Of a stretch of 64,000 bases of DNA, positions 42,401-50,152 are shown in pieces. Position 1 is the first letter of the stretch, and each line of letters begins with the position of its first letter. Source of the DNA: Bailinhaonella thermotolerans (GTDB lineage Bacteria; Actinomycetota; Actinomycetes; Streptosporangiales; Streptosporangiaceae); assembly GCF_003594875.1 (NCBI RefSeq), contig NZ_QZEY01000004.1, positions 372,001-436,000 on the forward strand, written 5' to 3'. The translations under genes and the position numbers were made by a program. Below the pieces are notes generated by a model. It saw nothing but the letters and a program-made list of their open reading frames with translations, was not told the origin of the DNA and ran no database searches.

Positions 42401-42993
42401 TCGCGCAGCGGCTGCTCGGTGGTGTAGCCCTCCAGGTCGGTCACGGTCTCGGCGTGCAGCCCGAGCCGCAGCCCGGCGTCGGCGCGGCGCTCGCGGGCCA
42501 CCAGGCGGAGTTCGGTCAGCCGGTTGACCTCGGCCTCGGCCCAGTGCAGGTCGGCGAACCCGCCGTACGGCGTGCCGTGCCAGAGGGACAGCCCGGTGTC
42601 CAGGTCGGCGATCGCCCGCGCGGGGTCGCCCGCCTCCAGGTGCTCCCCGGCCGAGCGCACCAGCGTCTCGAACCGCCAGGCGTCCACCTGCCCGGGCCCC
42701 GCGCGCAGGGCGTATCCGGAGGTCACGGTCACGAGCAGGCGGGACTGCCCGCCCCGCGGCCGGTCGGGCTCCAGCACGCGGCGCAGGCGCGACACGTAGA
42801 CCTGGAGGCCGGACAGGGCGTTCGGGGACGCGTCGTCTGCCCACAGGTCGTGGATCAGCAGGTCGACGGGGACCACGTGGCCGCGCGCGACCAGCAGCCG
42901 CCCGAGCACCGCACGTTGTCTCAGCCCGCCGAGGTCGAGCTCTTCGTCACCCGAATACGCCTCGATCGGACCCAGCACCCGGAACGTCACCAT
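39493..42993 (-). CDS. AfsR/SARP-like regulator with AAA ATPase and TPR-like region
   Basis: Large transcription regulator (1166 residues). An OmpR-like winged helix comes first (residues 1-95, MVTFRVLGPIEAYSGDEELD), then the bacterial transcriptional activation domain BTAD (~97-245). After a Gly/Ala linker comes an AAA/NTPase module with Walker A GDAGAGKTT (~residue 357) and Walker B LLIALEDLHWAD (~457). A long helical TPR-like C-terminus follows. Such proteins activate secondary metabolism or development in actinomycetes. No biosynthesis cluster is in the window, so its target is unknown. ATG at 42993 gives the standard BTAD-protein start; a further ATG at 43032 would add 13 residues. Confidence 0.9.
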   Translation of the reverse strand: MVTFRVLGPIEAYSGDEELDLGGLRQRAVLGRLLVARGHVVPVDLLIHDLWADDASPNALSGLQVYVSRLRRVLEPDRPRGGQSRLLVTVTSGYALRAGPGQVDAWRFETLVRSAGEHLEAGDPARAIADLDTGLSLWHGTPYGGFADLHWAEAEVNRLTELRLVARERRADAGLRLGLHAETVTDLEGYTTEQPLREEGWRLLALGLYRCGRQGDALAALRRARAILSEELGIDPGPALRRLESDILAQDPGLDLPKRPDSGRSGIPAVTTGKPAADAAAAAGPGGTAGANMAGAPGPAGHLEPAAAAVPSLSEPSAEMDPPEAPHEPFLGREPEIERLMDAARASASGRLTIALVSGDAGAGKTTLTQQLAARLSRYGWLTAFGNCPDSSATPPGWAFVELLRGLVSQRGPGEYARLLAPLLDDTAAGADEDQVAGGYRLHRAVGGYLAAVARDTPLLIALEDLHWADDQTLAQLRSLPTVLASSRVMLVATYRDNELNDRQADALAALARQAPVRVGLAGLAPAAVAELVRAICTHEVDEAAVATIMEKTGGNPFFVRETARLLDSEAVGHSTAAATQVISRVPSGVRDVLRRRIARLPQSAQYILLQAAVIGRDVDVDVLVDVTGDEDAVVDAVEAGLLAGLITEPGPGRLRFDHDLVRDTLYGDASRLRRSRLHGHIAAAIERRSPGDVAALAHHFDAAGTADTAPKALHYSRLAAELAERRFAHREAATLWRQAIDAFDRDPARPDGEEGVRARLKLMLSLIRALALAGDMAAARSFRREAMEAAVPLRDKELTARVIASLAVPHKGISRDLGQTAWDIVDATEKALVELPTGEERLRASLLATLALELEGSAGDRGLAASLEAEELARRTGDPQVLALALSGRLRQSYVIPAVEERETIGRELLEVGERSGQVAVSALAHLVLMECSAARGDFAAADEHVAAGERLAKQYDLPAPAAVGAWYSGQKLMIEGRYAEAERAYREAARLTAKAGMLEGRQDLPLITTFCLHLVAGRADEMAEPLAEAHQRGAKWTTDAYALALAAAGHLPDARAIAASRPPVRPDFLYELVMTWRALAGMRLGDRARMQEAYDTLTPFADRIAGAGTGVVALWPVAETLGDLAVQLGLAEQAREHYRKALAVAERVGVPRWIDSARSRLQAV

Positions 42994-43062
42994 GACAGCC
43001 GCAACCGTATGCGGGCGTCGTACCCCGCACAAGGAGTTTCGGGTTCCCGCGTAGCACGGGGG

Positions 43063-44124
43063 TCAGGGGCGGGAGGCGGGGTGCGCATGGGGGGTCTCGT
43101 CGTCCTGGGCGGGTGGCTGGGGGTTGCGGCGGCGCAGGAACGCCCACGCCCCGAGGCAGAGGGCGCCGAAGGGGATCTCGATGGTGTAGGTGAAGAAGCC
43201 GAAGATCAGCGCGGCGAACACCGCGGAGTCCTGGGCGACCCCCATCGAGACGAGGAACCCGGCGGTCCCGGCCTCCATGATGCCGGCCCCGCTGGGGGTG
43301 ACCAGGGCCGTCGTGAGCACGCGGCTGAGCGCGAACGCCGCGACCGTCTGGGCGATCCCGGGGTACGACCCGGTCGCGTGCAGGCAGACGACCAGCAGCA
43401 GGGCCTGGAACCCGAGGAACGCGGTCATGCCCAGGCTGAGCTGGAGCCAGCGGGTCCGGATGATGTCGGCGGTGTTCTGGCGCAGCCGGTCCAGGGCCTC
43501 GGAGGCGGCGTGCTCGCCGGGCCGGATCCGGCGGGGGAGCAGCCGGGCCAGGCGGTCCAGGACGCGGCCGAGGAGCCGCGCCGCGCCCGGCCAGAACAGG
43601 GCCGACGCCACCACGGCGACCAGCACCAGGATCGAGACCGCGCCGGCGACGGCGGCGGAGGTCACGGTCCCGTTGGGGGTCTGCCCGGCCGCGACCAGGC
43701 AGACGATGCCCACCGCCGGCAGGATGAACCGGAACAGGGTGTTCCACACGCCCGTGACCAGCGTGTAGGCCACGATCGACCGCATCGGGTGGCCCCAGCC
43801 GCGGGCCATGGTGAAGGTCAGGGCCACGCCGACGCCGCCGCCGAACGGGAGCACGTTGCTCACCGCGCTGCCCGCGCCGTTGAGCGTGAGCGCCTGCGCG
43901 TGGGTCAGGCCGGGCAGGCCCGCGGTCATCACGAAGGTGTACGCCAGGAGGCTGGCCAGCCAGAACACCACGAGGAGGACGATGTCCACCGGGCCGAGCC
44001 GGCCGAACTGGGCGCCGATCGCGCTCCAGGTGGTGTCCACGAAGCGGGGGAGGAACAGCAGGAGGACGACGGTCAAGGCGAGTGACGCGGCCGAGAGCAC
44101 CACCCGGACCCAGGTCGACTTCAC
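43063..44124 (-). CDS. AglD/UPF0104-type (LPG synthase TM) membrane protein
   Basis: Polytopic protein of 353 residues with about eight helices, matching the lysylphosphatidylglycerol synthase transmembrane region family. The motifs NVLPFGGGVGVALTF and TPSGAGIMEAGTAGF are the two conserved re-entrant segments. No soluble transferase domain is attached. Members act in lipid or glycolipid transfer and flipping (AglD in archaeal glycans). It lies 16 bases behind the PIG-L gene; GTG start at 44124. Confidence 0.87.
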   Translation of the reverse strand: MKSTWVRVVLSAASLALTVVLLLFLPRFVDTTWSAIGAQFGRLGPVDIVLLVVFWLASLLAYTFVMTAGLPGLTHAQALTLNGAGSAVSNVLPFGGGVGVALTFTMARGWGHPMRSIVAYTLVTGVWNTLFRFILPAVGIVCLVAAGQTPNGTVTSAAVAGAVSILVLVAVVASALFWPGAARLLGRVLDRLARLLPRRIRPGEHAASEALDRLRQNTADIIRTRWLQLSLGMTAFLGFQALLLVVCLHATGSYPGIAQTVAAFALSRVLTTALVTPSGAGIMEAGTAGFLVSMGVAQDSAVFAALIFGFFTYTIEIPFGALCLGAWAFLRRRNPQPPAQDDETPHAHPASRP

Positions 44125-44140
44125 GTGATGCGCCCCCGCC

Positions 44141-44992
44141 CTAGTGCGTCTCCGATTCCGGATCTTTCGATCCTACGCCGGGCGGCGGGGCGAACGGGTC
44201 GTCCAGCCTCGTGCCCGGGGCCGCGTCCCTGCGGACGTACCACTCAGTGCCCATGATCAGGCGGAACAGCGGCCCGGGGATGCGCAGCAGCGCGGCGAGG
44301 GTGCGCTCTCCGTCCCCGCCCGTCGTCTGGGTGACGTGCGCGGCCATCGCGGCGCGCTTGGCCTTGGCGTACCGGCCGACCTTGATCCGGTGGGTGATCC
44401 GCGAGCGCGGCGTGTAGGCCCGCTCGAACGCGCGGATGTCGAACTCGGGCGGCAGCCGGTAGACGCGCGACAGCAGGCGCAGCCCCCGCAGCAGCAGGTC
44501 GCGGTCCACGGTCGCCTCCAGCACGGTCGGCGTGCCCGCCAGCTCCGCCGCCCGCACCCCGACCCGGTGGACCTGCACGTGGTCGGGGTGGCCGTACCCC
44601 CCCGCCGGGTCGTAGATCGTCAGCAGGTCGGCCTTCTCCTCGTCGAGGATCGCGGCGAGCCTGCGCGCGGCCTCCTCGACGTTGGCGTCCATGAACGCGT
44701 CCGCGGGGCGCTCGTGCTCCTCGCCGGGGCCCGCGAGGCCGGAGTCGGAGTAGCCGAGCGGGACGACCCGGGCGACCCCGAGGGCGTCGGCGGAGGCGTG
44801 GAGCTCGGCCATCCGCGCCTCGCCCAGCGACCGGCCCCCCGTGGAGTCCTCGGCCGCCAGCCCCCGCTCTCCGGCGGTGGCCACGACGAGCACCACGCGG
44901 TTCCCCTCGGCCGCCAGCCGGGCCATCGTCCCCGCCGTGAGCAGGGCCTCGTCGTCCGGATGGGCGTGAAAGAATACACAGGTGCGCGACAC
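44141..44992 (-). CDS. PIG-L/LmbE-family N-deacetylase
   Basis: Zinc-dependent deacetylase of the MshB/PIG-L family acting on N-acetylglucosaminyl compounds. The zinc motif AHPDDE lies at residues 10-15, and GGYGHPDHVQVHR holds the third ligand. RSRITHRIKVGRYAKAKRAAM follows near the end. The 283-residue length fits mycothiol-type or glycolipid deacetylases; the neighbouring GT4 (divergent) and AglD-like gene suggest a small glycoconjugate pathway. GTG start at 44992. Confidence 0.87.
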   Translation of the reverse strand: MSRTCVFFHAHPDDEALLTAGTMARLAAEGNRVVLVVATAGERGLAAEDSTGGRSLGEARMAELHASADALGVARVVPLGYSDSGLAGPGEEHERPADAFMDANVEEAARRLAAILDEEKADLLTIYDPAGGYGHPDHVQVHRVGVRAAELAGTPTVLEATVDRDLLLRGLRLLSRVYRLPPEFDIRAFERAYTPRSRITHRIKVGRYAKAKRAAMAAHVTQTTGGDGERTLAALLRIPGPLFRLIMGTEWYVRRDAAPGTRLDDPFAPPPGVGSKDPESETH

Positions 44993-45006
44993 TGGCCAAT
45001 GATCGC

Positions 45007-45135
45007 ATGTTCCGACTGGATCATCACTGGGGGGACTCACACGTGCGCGAACCAGACGGCCGGGACCGGACGCGGGACCGGACGCGGGAATCCAGCAGGG
45101 ACTCCACGAGGGACTCCGAGCGGGACGACAAGTGA
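45007..45135 (+). CDS. possible leader ORF overlapping the GT4 start
   Basis: A 42-codon frame beginning MFRLDHHWGDSHVREP and continuing with Arg-Asp/Ser/Thr repeats ends in GTGA, overlapping the GTG start of the glycosyltransferase. GGGGGGA also stands before an internal GTG at 45043, which would give a 30-residue peptide. The later codons have the local GC3 bias. It may be a translated leader that couples the glycosyltransferase, or a chance frame; no ribosome site is evident for the ATG. Confidence 0.35.
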   Translation: MFRLDHHWGDSHVREPDGRDRTRDRTRESSRDSTRDSERDDK

Positions 45136-46268
45136 AGATCCTCCACGTCAGCGACTGCTTCCTCCCGCGCCTCGGGGGGATCGAGGTGCAGGTCGGCGAT
45201 CTGGTGCGGGTGCAGTCCGAGGCCGGCCACGAGGTCGAGGTGGCCACCGCCACCCCCGGCGCGGCCCACGACCGGGTGCCGGTGCACCGGATCACCGCCC
45301 CGCTGCCGTTCGAGCTGCCCGTCCACCCGCGCGGCGGCTTCCACCTGCTGCGGCTGTTCCGCCGGCGCCGTCCCGACGTCGTCCACTGCCACGTCGGCGC
45401 GGTGTCGCCGTTCGCCTGGCAGGGGGTGCGCAGCGCGGTCGAGGCCGGGCTGCCCACGGTCGTCACCGTGCACAGCATGTGGGACCCCGCCACCCAGCGC
45501 CTCTACCGCACGCTCGACGGCCTGCTGCGCTGGACCCGCTGGGGCGTGGTCGCCACCGCCGTGAGCGAGGCCGCCGCGCGCCCCATCCGGCGTACGGCGG
45601 GGCGCGGGGTCCCGGTGCACGTCGTGTCGAACGGGCTGGACCTGTCGCAGTGGCGGCCCGAGGGGGAGCCCCCGCCGCCGCACGAGGGCGTCCACGTGGT
45701 CGCCGTCGGCCGGCTCGCGCCGCGCAAGCAGCCGATCGGGCTGGTCCGCCTGCTCGACGTGGCCCGCCGCGGGGTCCCCGCCGCGATCCCGATGCGCGCC
45801 ACGATCGTCGGCGACGGCCCCGCGCGCCCCGCCGTGGAGCGCCAGGTGCGCGCCCGCGGCCTGGACGGCTGGGTGTCGCTGCCGGGGCGGCTGAGCCGGG
45901 AGGAGATCCGGGGCCTGCTCGCCGAGGCCGACGTGTTCGTGGCCCCGGCCCCGCTGGAGTCCTTCGGGCTGGCCGCGCTGGAGGCCCGCACCGCCGGCGT
46001 CCCCGTCGTGGCGCGCGAGTCCAGCGGCGTCGCCGACTTCGTCCGGCACGGGCGCGAGGGCCTGCTGGCGTCCGACCTGCGCGGGCTCGGGGAGGCCGTG
46101 GCCCGGCTGGCCCGTGACGGGGAGCTGCGCTCCCGGATCGCCGCGCACAACCGCGCCACCGAGCCGTCGCCCGCGGGCTGGCCGGCAGTGCTCGACGGCT
46201 TCGAGCGCTGCTACGCCGAGGCGGCCGAGCGCGCCCTCGCGCGGGCCCGCTCCGGCGCGGCGCTGTGA
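45132..46268 (+). CDS. family 4 glycosyltransferase (GT-B)
   Basis: Retaining glycosyltransferase of the GT4 family, 378 residues. N-terminal Rossmann domain with VSDCFLPRLGGIEVQV; the C-terminal donor site has VGRLAPRKQPIGLVR and the E-x7-E motif ESFGLAALE (about residue 276), followed by VVARESSGVADFV. MshA- and PimB-like enzymes share this layout, but the acceptor is unknown. It is divergent from the PIG-L gene. GTG start overlaps a possible leader ORF. Confidence 0.88.
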   Translation: MKILHVSDCFLPRLGGIEVQVGDLVRVQSEAGHEVEVATATPGAAHDRVPVHRITAPLPFELPVHPRGGFHLLRLFRRRRPDVVHCHVGAVSPFAWQGVRSAVEAGLPTVVTVHSMWDPATQRLYRTLDGLLRWTRWGVVATAVSEAAARPIRRTAGRGVPVHVVSNGLDLSQWRPEGEPPPPHEGVHVVAVGRLAPRKQPIGLVRLLDVARRGVPAAIPMRATIVGDGPARPAVERQVRARGLDGWVSLPGRLSREEIRGLLAEADVFVAPAPLESFGLAALEARTAGVPVVARESSGVADFVRHGREGLLASDLRGLGEAVARLARDGELRSRIAAHNRATEPSPAGWPAVLDGFERCYAEAAERALARARSGAAL

Positions 46269-46303
46269 CCGCCCGCCGCGCGGCGCCCGGCGGATTCATC
46301 ACC

Positions 46304-46332
46304 ACGTGTGATTAGCGATTAACAGAGGGTAA
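46304..46332 (+). promoter_or_regulatory. weak SigB-like element before hdeD-like gene
   Basis: GATT (46310-46313), 13 bases, GGGTAA (46327-46332). It resembles stress-sigma promoters, with spacing one base short. A small CCCCCGGAATGGGGG hairpin follows immediately before the start codon and contains the only G-rich ribosome site. Confidence 0.3.
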
Positions 46333-46355
46333 ACGACCCCCGGAATGGGGGCCCT

Positions 46356-46904
46356 ATGTTCGAGATGGACTTGCGGAACTGGACGGTGATCGCCGCGCGC
46401 GGCGCGATCGCCATCCTCTTCGGGTTGATCGCGGTGATCTGGCCGGCGCTGGCGCTGGAGACGCTGATCGTGCTCTTCGGGCTGTTCGCGCTCATCTACG
46501 GGATCGTGACGCTGATCGTGGCGCTGCGCCCGGGGCGGTCGGGCTCCCGCGGCCTGCTGCTGCTCGAAGCGGCGACCGGCGTCGTCATCGGCCTCCTCGC
46601 GATCTTCTGGACCGGCCTGACGGCGTACGCGCTGGTCGTCCTCATCGCCACCTGGATGATCATCACGGGCGTCGTCGAGCTGTTCGGCTCGGTGCGCCTG
46701 CGCAGGCAGATCCCCGGGGAGTTCTTCCTCGCCGTCACCGGCGCGATCTCCATCCTGTTCGGCCTGTCCCTGCTGATCTGGCCGAACGCCGGGGCCGTGG
46801 TCGTGGTCACCCTGGTCGGCGTCTACGCCATCCTGTTCGGCCTGTTCACCCTGGCGCTGGCCTTCCGCGTCCGCAAGGAGATCCGGGCCCACCAGTACGG
46901 CTAG
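46356..46904 (+). CDS. HdeD-family membrane protein
   Basis: Acid-resistance/HdeD-type (DUF308) protein of 182 residues with three helix pairs: RGAIAILFGLIAVIWP, EAATGVVIGLLAIFW and TGAISILFGLSLLIWP show the internal threefold repeat. Probable general stress membrane protein; the function in actinomycetes is not established. ATG at 46356; M4 is an alternative. Confidence 0.9.
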   Translation: MFEMDLRNWTVIAARGAIAILFGLIAVIWPALALETLIVLFGLFALIYGIVTLIVALRPGRSGSRGLLLLEAATGVVIGLLAIFWTGLTAYALVVLIATWMIITGVVELFGSVRLRRQIPGEFFLAVTGAISILFGLSLLIWPNAGAVVVVTLVGVYAILFGLFTLALAFRVRKEIRAHQYG

Positions 46905-46912
46905 CGCCCGGC

Positions 46913-47239
46913 TCAGCCGCGCGCCCGCTCCAGCACGACGACCAGCGCGGTCAGGCCCAGCAGCGTGGTCACGGCCGCGGTGTGGAGCACCGCCGCGGGG
47001 TCGGCGATGGGCTCGCCAGCGCGCAACCGGCGCTGCCGCCGCAGGTGACGCCGGTGGACGGTGCGCAGCAGCAGGACCGCGGCGAGCGCGGTGACGGCCG
47101 CGCACAGCGCCATCGAGACCGGGCCGCCCGACAGCCGCAGGCCGACCAGCCCGCAGACCGCCAGCGACAGCGCCGTCCGGTTCCAGGCCAGGGCCGTGCG
47201 CTCGGGCTGCGCCCCGGTGTCCCACAGCTCCTCGGTCAC
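46913..47239 (-). CDS. DUF202 membrane protein, second gene
   Basis: Short membrane protein of 108 residues with three helices. The N-terminal GAQPERTALAWNRTALSLAV is the DUF202 signature (ERT-x-LAW-x-RT). GTG start at 47239, overlapping the stop of the other DUF202 gene as GTGA. Such pairs are common; function unknown. Confidence 0.88.
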   Translation of the reverse strand: MTEELWDTGAQPERTALAWNRTALSLAVCGLVGLRLSGGPVSMALCAAVTALAAVLLLRTVHRRHLRRQRRLRAGEPIADPAAVLHTAAVTTLLGLTALVVVLERARG

Positions 47240-47595
47240 GAGCCGACCACCAGGACCAGCAGGACCAGCGCCGTGACCGCGACGCCGTACCCCAGCAGCG
47301 GGGCGGCCGAGGGCGGGGGCAGCGAGCGGGCGCGGCGCAGGGCCCGCTCGGTGCGCAGCCAGCGGTGGAACGCCGAGGCCGCGAGCACGGCGCCCGCGCC
47401 GGTGAGCACGATCGCGACGATGTGCCGCAGGACGCCGCCGAAGGCGTGCTCGGCCAGCGCCTCCACCGCCACGCCACCGGCGATCAGGGCCAGCGAGGTG
47501 CGGATCCAGGCCAGGAAGGTCCGCTCGTTGGCGAGCGTGAACCGGGGGTCGGGATCGGTCCCTTCGGAGAGCAGGCCGCGAGTCCAGTGGGTCAT
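47236..47595 (-). CDS. DUF202 membrane protein (YidH-like), first gene
   Basis: Membrane protein of 119 residues, three helices. The signature ANERTFLAWIRTSLALIAGG is followed by two further hydrophobic helices. ATG at 47595; co-translated with the next DUF202 gene. The 227-base gap to its right (47596-47822) shows only GC-rich degenerate repeats (gcgcggacgtcggg-like) and no gene. Confidence 0.9.
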   Translation of the reverse strand: MTHWTRGLLSEGTDPDPRFTLANERTFLAWIRTSLALIAGGVAVEALAEHAFGGVLRHIVAIVLTGAGAVLAASAFHRWLRTERALRRARSLPPPSAAPLLGYGVAVTALVLLVLVVGS

Positions 47596-47822
47596 ACCTC
47601 TGATTGTGCCCGTGACCTGCTATTTCCCGGCAACGGAAGAGGGATCGTGGGGAAATGCACGCAGGTCGCCCGCGAGGGGCGCGGGCCGTACGGCGGGGCG
47701 TCGGCGAGCGCGCGGACATCGGGCGAGCGGGCCGGGGTCGTTCGGGCGAACGCGCGGACGTCGGGGGAGCGGCCCCGCGTCGTACGAGCGCACGCGCGGG
47801 CACCGGCCCGGACGGGCAGGCG

Positions 47823-48401
47823 TCAGGTGAGCGCGCGGGCGGCGGCGTGCGCCAGGCGGGTGGCGGCGGTCTCGGGGGGTTCCTGCGCGTCGGTGAAGTA
47901 GGTCCAGAACGCGTGCTGGAGGCAGCCGCCGAGGAGGAGCCGCGCCACGGCCTCGACGTCGGCGTCCGCCGCGACCCGCCCGAGTTCGCGCTCGGCCCGC
48001 AGGTAGGCGGCCAGGCCCTCGGCCGAGTGGTGCGGCCCGGCGTTGTGGCGGGCGAGCCCCTCCCGGTGCCCGGCGAGCAGGCGCGGGTCGGAGAACAGCG
48101 ACGCGGCCATCGGCACCGTCTGCAGGTAGAACTCGATCGCCCGCAGCGCCAGCTCCGCCAGGTTCCCCTCGACGGTGCCCGCCCCCGCGCTCTCGGCCAG
48201 CCTCCTCATGACCGGGGCCAGCGCGGGCAGCCGCTCCTTGAGCACGTGGAGGAACAGGTCCTCCTTGTCCCTGAAGTGCTTGTAGAGCGTCGCCTCGGAG
48301 AAACCGGCGACCCGCGCGATCTCCTTGGTCGTCGCCCTGGCGAGCCCGAGGGTGCGCATCACGTCGGCGGCGGCGTCCAGGATGCGGTCGCGAGTGCTCA
48401 T
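47823..48401 (-). CDS. TetR-family repressor
   Basis: One-domain TetR regulator of 192 residues. The HTH lies at residues ~20-45 (TTKEIARVAGFSEATLYKHF), followed by a helical ligand domain ending AARALT. The ATG at 48401 follows AAGGAGA. It is divergent from the NAD(P)-binding reductase gene, with two palindromes between, so it probably represses both. The ligand is unknown. Confidence 0.9.
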   Translation of the reverse strand: MSTRDRILDAAADVMRTLGLARATTKEIARVAGFSEATLYKHFRDKEDLFLHVLKERLPALAPVMRRLAESAGAGTVEGNLAELALRAIEFYLQTVPMAASLFSDPRLLAGHREGLARHNAGPHHSAEGLAAYLRAERELGRVAADADVEAVARLLLGGCLQHAFWTYFTDAQEPPETAATRLAHAAARALT

Positions 48402-48418
48402 TCCGGGTCTCCTTGACA

Positions 48419-48466
48419 GGTGAGTGAACACTTACCATCCTAGAGGTAAGTGAGCACTCACTAACC
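48419..48466. promoter_or_regulatory. two TetR operator palindromes
   Basis: Palindrome 1, GGTGAGTGAACACTTACC (48419-48436), and palindrome 2, GGTAAGTGAG-CA-CTCACTAACC (48445-48466), share AGTGA/TCACT arms and have centres 28 bases apart. They lie between the divergent TetR and reductase genes. Confidence 0.75.
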
Positions 48467-48491
48467 ATACGCTGACCATTTGGAGACGACG

Positions 48492-49127
48492 ATGAAGCTC
48501 ATGATTCTGGGGGCCACCGGCGGGACCGGCACCGAACTGGTGCGCCAGGCGCTGGAGGCGGGACACGAGGTCGTCGCGCCCGTGCGCAACCCGGCGGGCA
48601 TGGCCGTCCCCGCCCACGAGCGGCTCTCGGTCATCCGCCTGAACGTCACGGACGCCGCCGAGCTGACGCCGCACGTGGAGGGCCGGGACGCGGTCATCTC
48701 GGCGATCGGGCACCGGGGCGGCGGCCCCACCACGGTGTGCCGGGACGTCGCGCGCGCCGCCGGCGCGGCCATGGCGAAGACCGGCGTCCGCCGCCTGCTG
48801 CTCGTGAGCAACAGCGGGATGATCATCGACGAGAACGACGCGATCTACACCCGCCTGCTCGTCAAGCCCCTGCTCAAGTGGTTCCTGCGGCACGGATACG
48901 CCGACATGGCCGAGATGGAGCGGGAGACCTTCGCCACGGACCTGGACTGGACGGTCGTGCGCCCGCCACGGCTCACCGACAAGCCGCGCACCGGCCGCTA
49001 CCGCACCGCGACCGGCCACAACGTCCGCAACGGCATGAACCTCTCGCGGGCGGACCTCGCCCACTGCGTCCTGAGCCTGGCCGAGGACCCCGCCTCGATC
49101 CGGAAGGTCGTCGCCGTCGCCGACTGA
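48492..49127 (+). CDS. NAD(P)-binding reductase (SDR, NmrA/BVR-B-like)
   Basis: Atypical SDR of 211 residues. The nucleotide motif is ILGATGGTGTELVRQAL, and VISAIGHRGGG and RRLLLVSNSGM follow, similar to flavin reductase/biliverdin reductase B or NmrA-like proteins. No Tyr-x3-Lys motif is seen. ATG at 48492 behind GGAGACG. Probably under control of the divergent TetR repressor. Confidence 0.85.
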   Translation: MKLMILGATGGTGTELVRQALEAGHEVVAPVRNPAGMAVPAHERLSVIRLNVTDAAELTPHVEGRDAVISAIGHRGGGPTTVCRDVARAAGAAMAKTGVRRLLLVSNSGMIIDENDAIYTRLLVKPLLKWFLRHGYADMAEMERETFATDLDWTVVRPPRLTDKPRTGRYRTATGHNVRNGMNLSRADLAHCVLSLAEDPASIRKVVAVAD

Positions 49128-49192
49128 CCTCCTCGCCGGCCCGCCGCGCTCCGCCCCCTCGCGGACCGGCCCCCGCCTCCGCGCCTCCCCCG

Positions 49193-49223
49193 GCGTACGG
49201 CCTCGCGGGCGGGAGCCGTACGC
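49193..49223. terminator. hairpin with CGTACGG arms
   Basis: GCGTACGGC (49193-49201) pairs with GCCGTACGC (49215-49223) between two converging genes. It is one of several CCGTACGG-type elements at gene ends in this window. Confidence 0.6.
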
Positions 49224-49230
49224 GGCGGGG

Positions 49231-49800
49231 TCAGGCGCGGGCGCCGGTGAGGAGGACGTGCTCCACGAGGGTGATGAGGACGCGCTTGGCGGAGTCGCGG
49301 TCGCGGGCGTCGCACAGGAGGACCGGGACGGCGGGGTCCAGGTCCAGGGCGATGCGGATGTCCTCCGGGTCGTGGTTCTCCGCGCCGTCGAAGCAGTTCA
49401 CCGCCACCACGAACGGCGTGTCCCGGCCCTCGAAGTAGTCGATCGCCGGGAAGCAGCCGGTGAGGCGGCGCGTGTCCGCCAGCACGACCGCGCCCAGCGC
49501 GCCCATCGACAGCTCGTCCCACATGAACCAGAACCGGTCCTGCCCGGGGGTGCCGAACAGGTAGAGCACCAGGTCGTCACGGAGGGTGATGCGCCCGAAG
49601 TCCATGGCGACCGTGGTGCTCAGCTTGGCCTCGACCCCGGTCGTGTCGTCCACGCCGACGCTGCGGTCGGTGAGGACCTCCTCCGTGCGCAACGGCCGGA
49701 TCTCGCTCACCGCGCCGACGAACGTCGTCTTCCCCGCCCCGAACCCGCCCGCGACCAGGATCTTGATCGCGGTGGGACCGTCATAGCGCCTTGAGGCCAT
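49231..49800 (-). CDS. conservon Ras-like GTPase (CvnD-type)
   Basis: Small GTP-binding protein of the conservon, 189 residues. P-loop GGFGAGKTTF, switch DTTGVEAKLSTTVAMDFG, FGTPGQDRFWFMWDE (G3) and VNCFDG (degenerate G4 with Cys/Phe in place of the NKxD). It acts downstream of the sensor kinase in a G-protein-like membrane complex, as known in Streptomyces. The start overlaps the DUF742 gene by 20 bases. Confidence 0.92.
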   Translation of the reverse strand: MASRRYDGPTAIKILVAGGFGAGKTTFVGAVSEIRPLRTEEVLTDRSVGVDDTTGVEAKLSTTVAMDFGRITLRDDLVLYLFGTPGQDRFWFMWDELSMGALGAVVLADTRRLTGCFPAIDYFEGRDTPFVVAVNCFDGAENHDPEDIRIALDLDPAVPVLLCDARDRDSAKRVLITLVEHVLLTGARA

Positions 49801-50149
49801 TGATCACGTCCTTGAGTAGGTTCTCGTCGGGGACGGAGGCGGCCGAGGCGGGACGGCGCACGCTGACGAGGCGCTGGTCGAGGAGGTCGCCGAGCAGCAC
49901 CCGCACGACTCCGAGCGGCAGGTCCACGCTCGACGCGAGGTCGGCGACCGTGGCGGCCCGCCGGCACAGGTCGAGCAGGCGCAGGTGCTCGGGGCCGAGC
50001 CCGGAGTTCCCGGCCGGCGCGTCGCCCGTCGCGCACACGAGCGCGATCAGGTCGAACGCCTCAGCGGAGGGGCGCGTGCGCCCCCGGGTCATGGCGTAGG
50101 GCCGCACCACCGGTCCGGCCTCCTCGTCGAGCCAGCGCTCTGTGCTCAT
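49781..50149 (-). CDS. conservon DUF742 protein (CvnC-type)
   Basis: DUF742 protein of 122 residues with a winged-helix-like fold (VVRPYAMTRGRTRP, then DLASSVDLPLGVVRVLLGDL) typical of conservon component C. It links the roadblock protein and the GTPase. ATG at 50149, three bases behind the roadblock gene. Confidence 0.92.
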   Translation of the reverse strand: MSTERWLDEEAGPVVRPYAMTRGRTRPSAEAFDLIALVCATGDAPAGNSGLGPEHLRLLDLCRRAATVADLASSVDLPLGVVRVLLGDLLDQRLVSVRRPASAASVPDENLLKDVINGLKAL

Positions 50150-50152
50150 GCA

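Noticed and set aside
43001-43032. Upstream start for the SARP regulator
   Set aside because: The added 13 residues are not like the family, and the ATG at 42993 gives the standard N-terminus.
46331-46350. Terminator hairpin before the hdeD-like gene
   Set aside because: The CCCCCGGAATGGGGG stem is short and touches the start codon, so a role on the ribosome site is more likely than termination.
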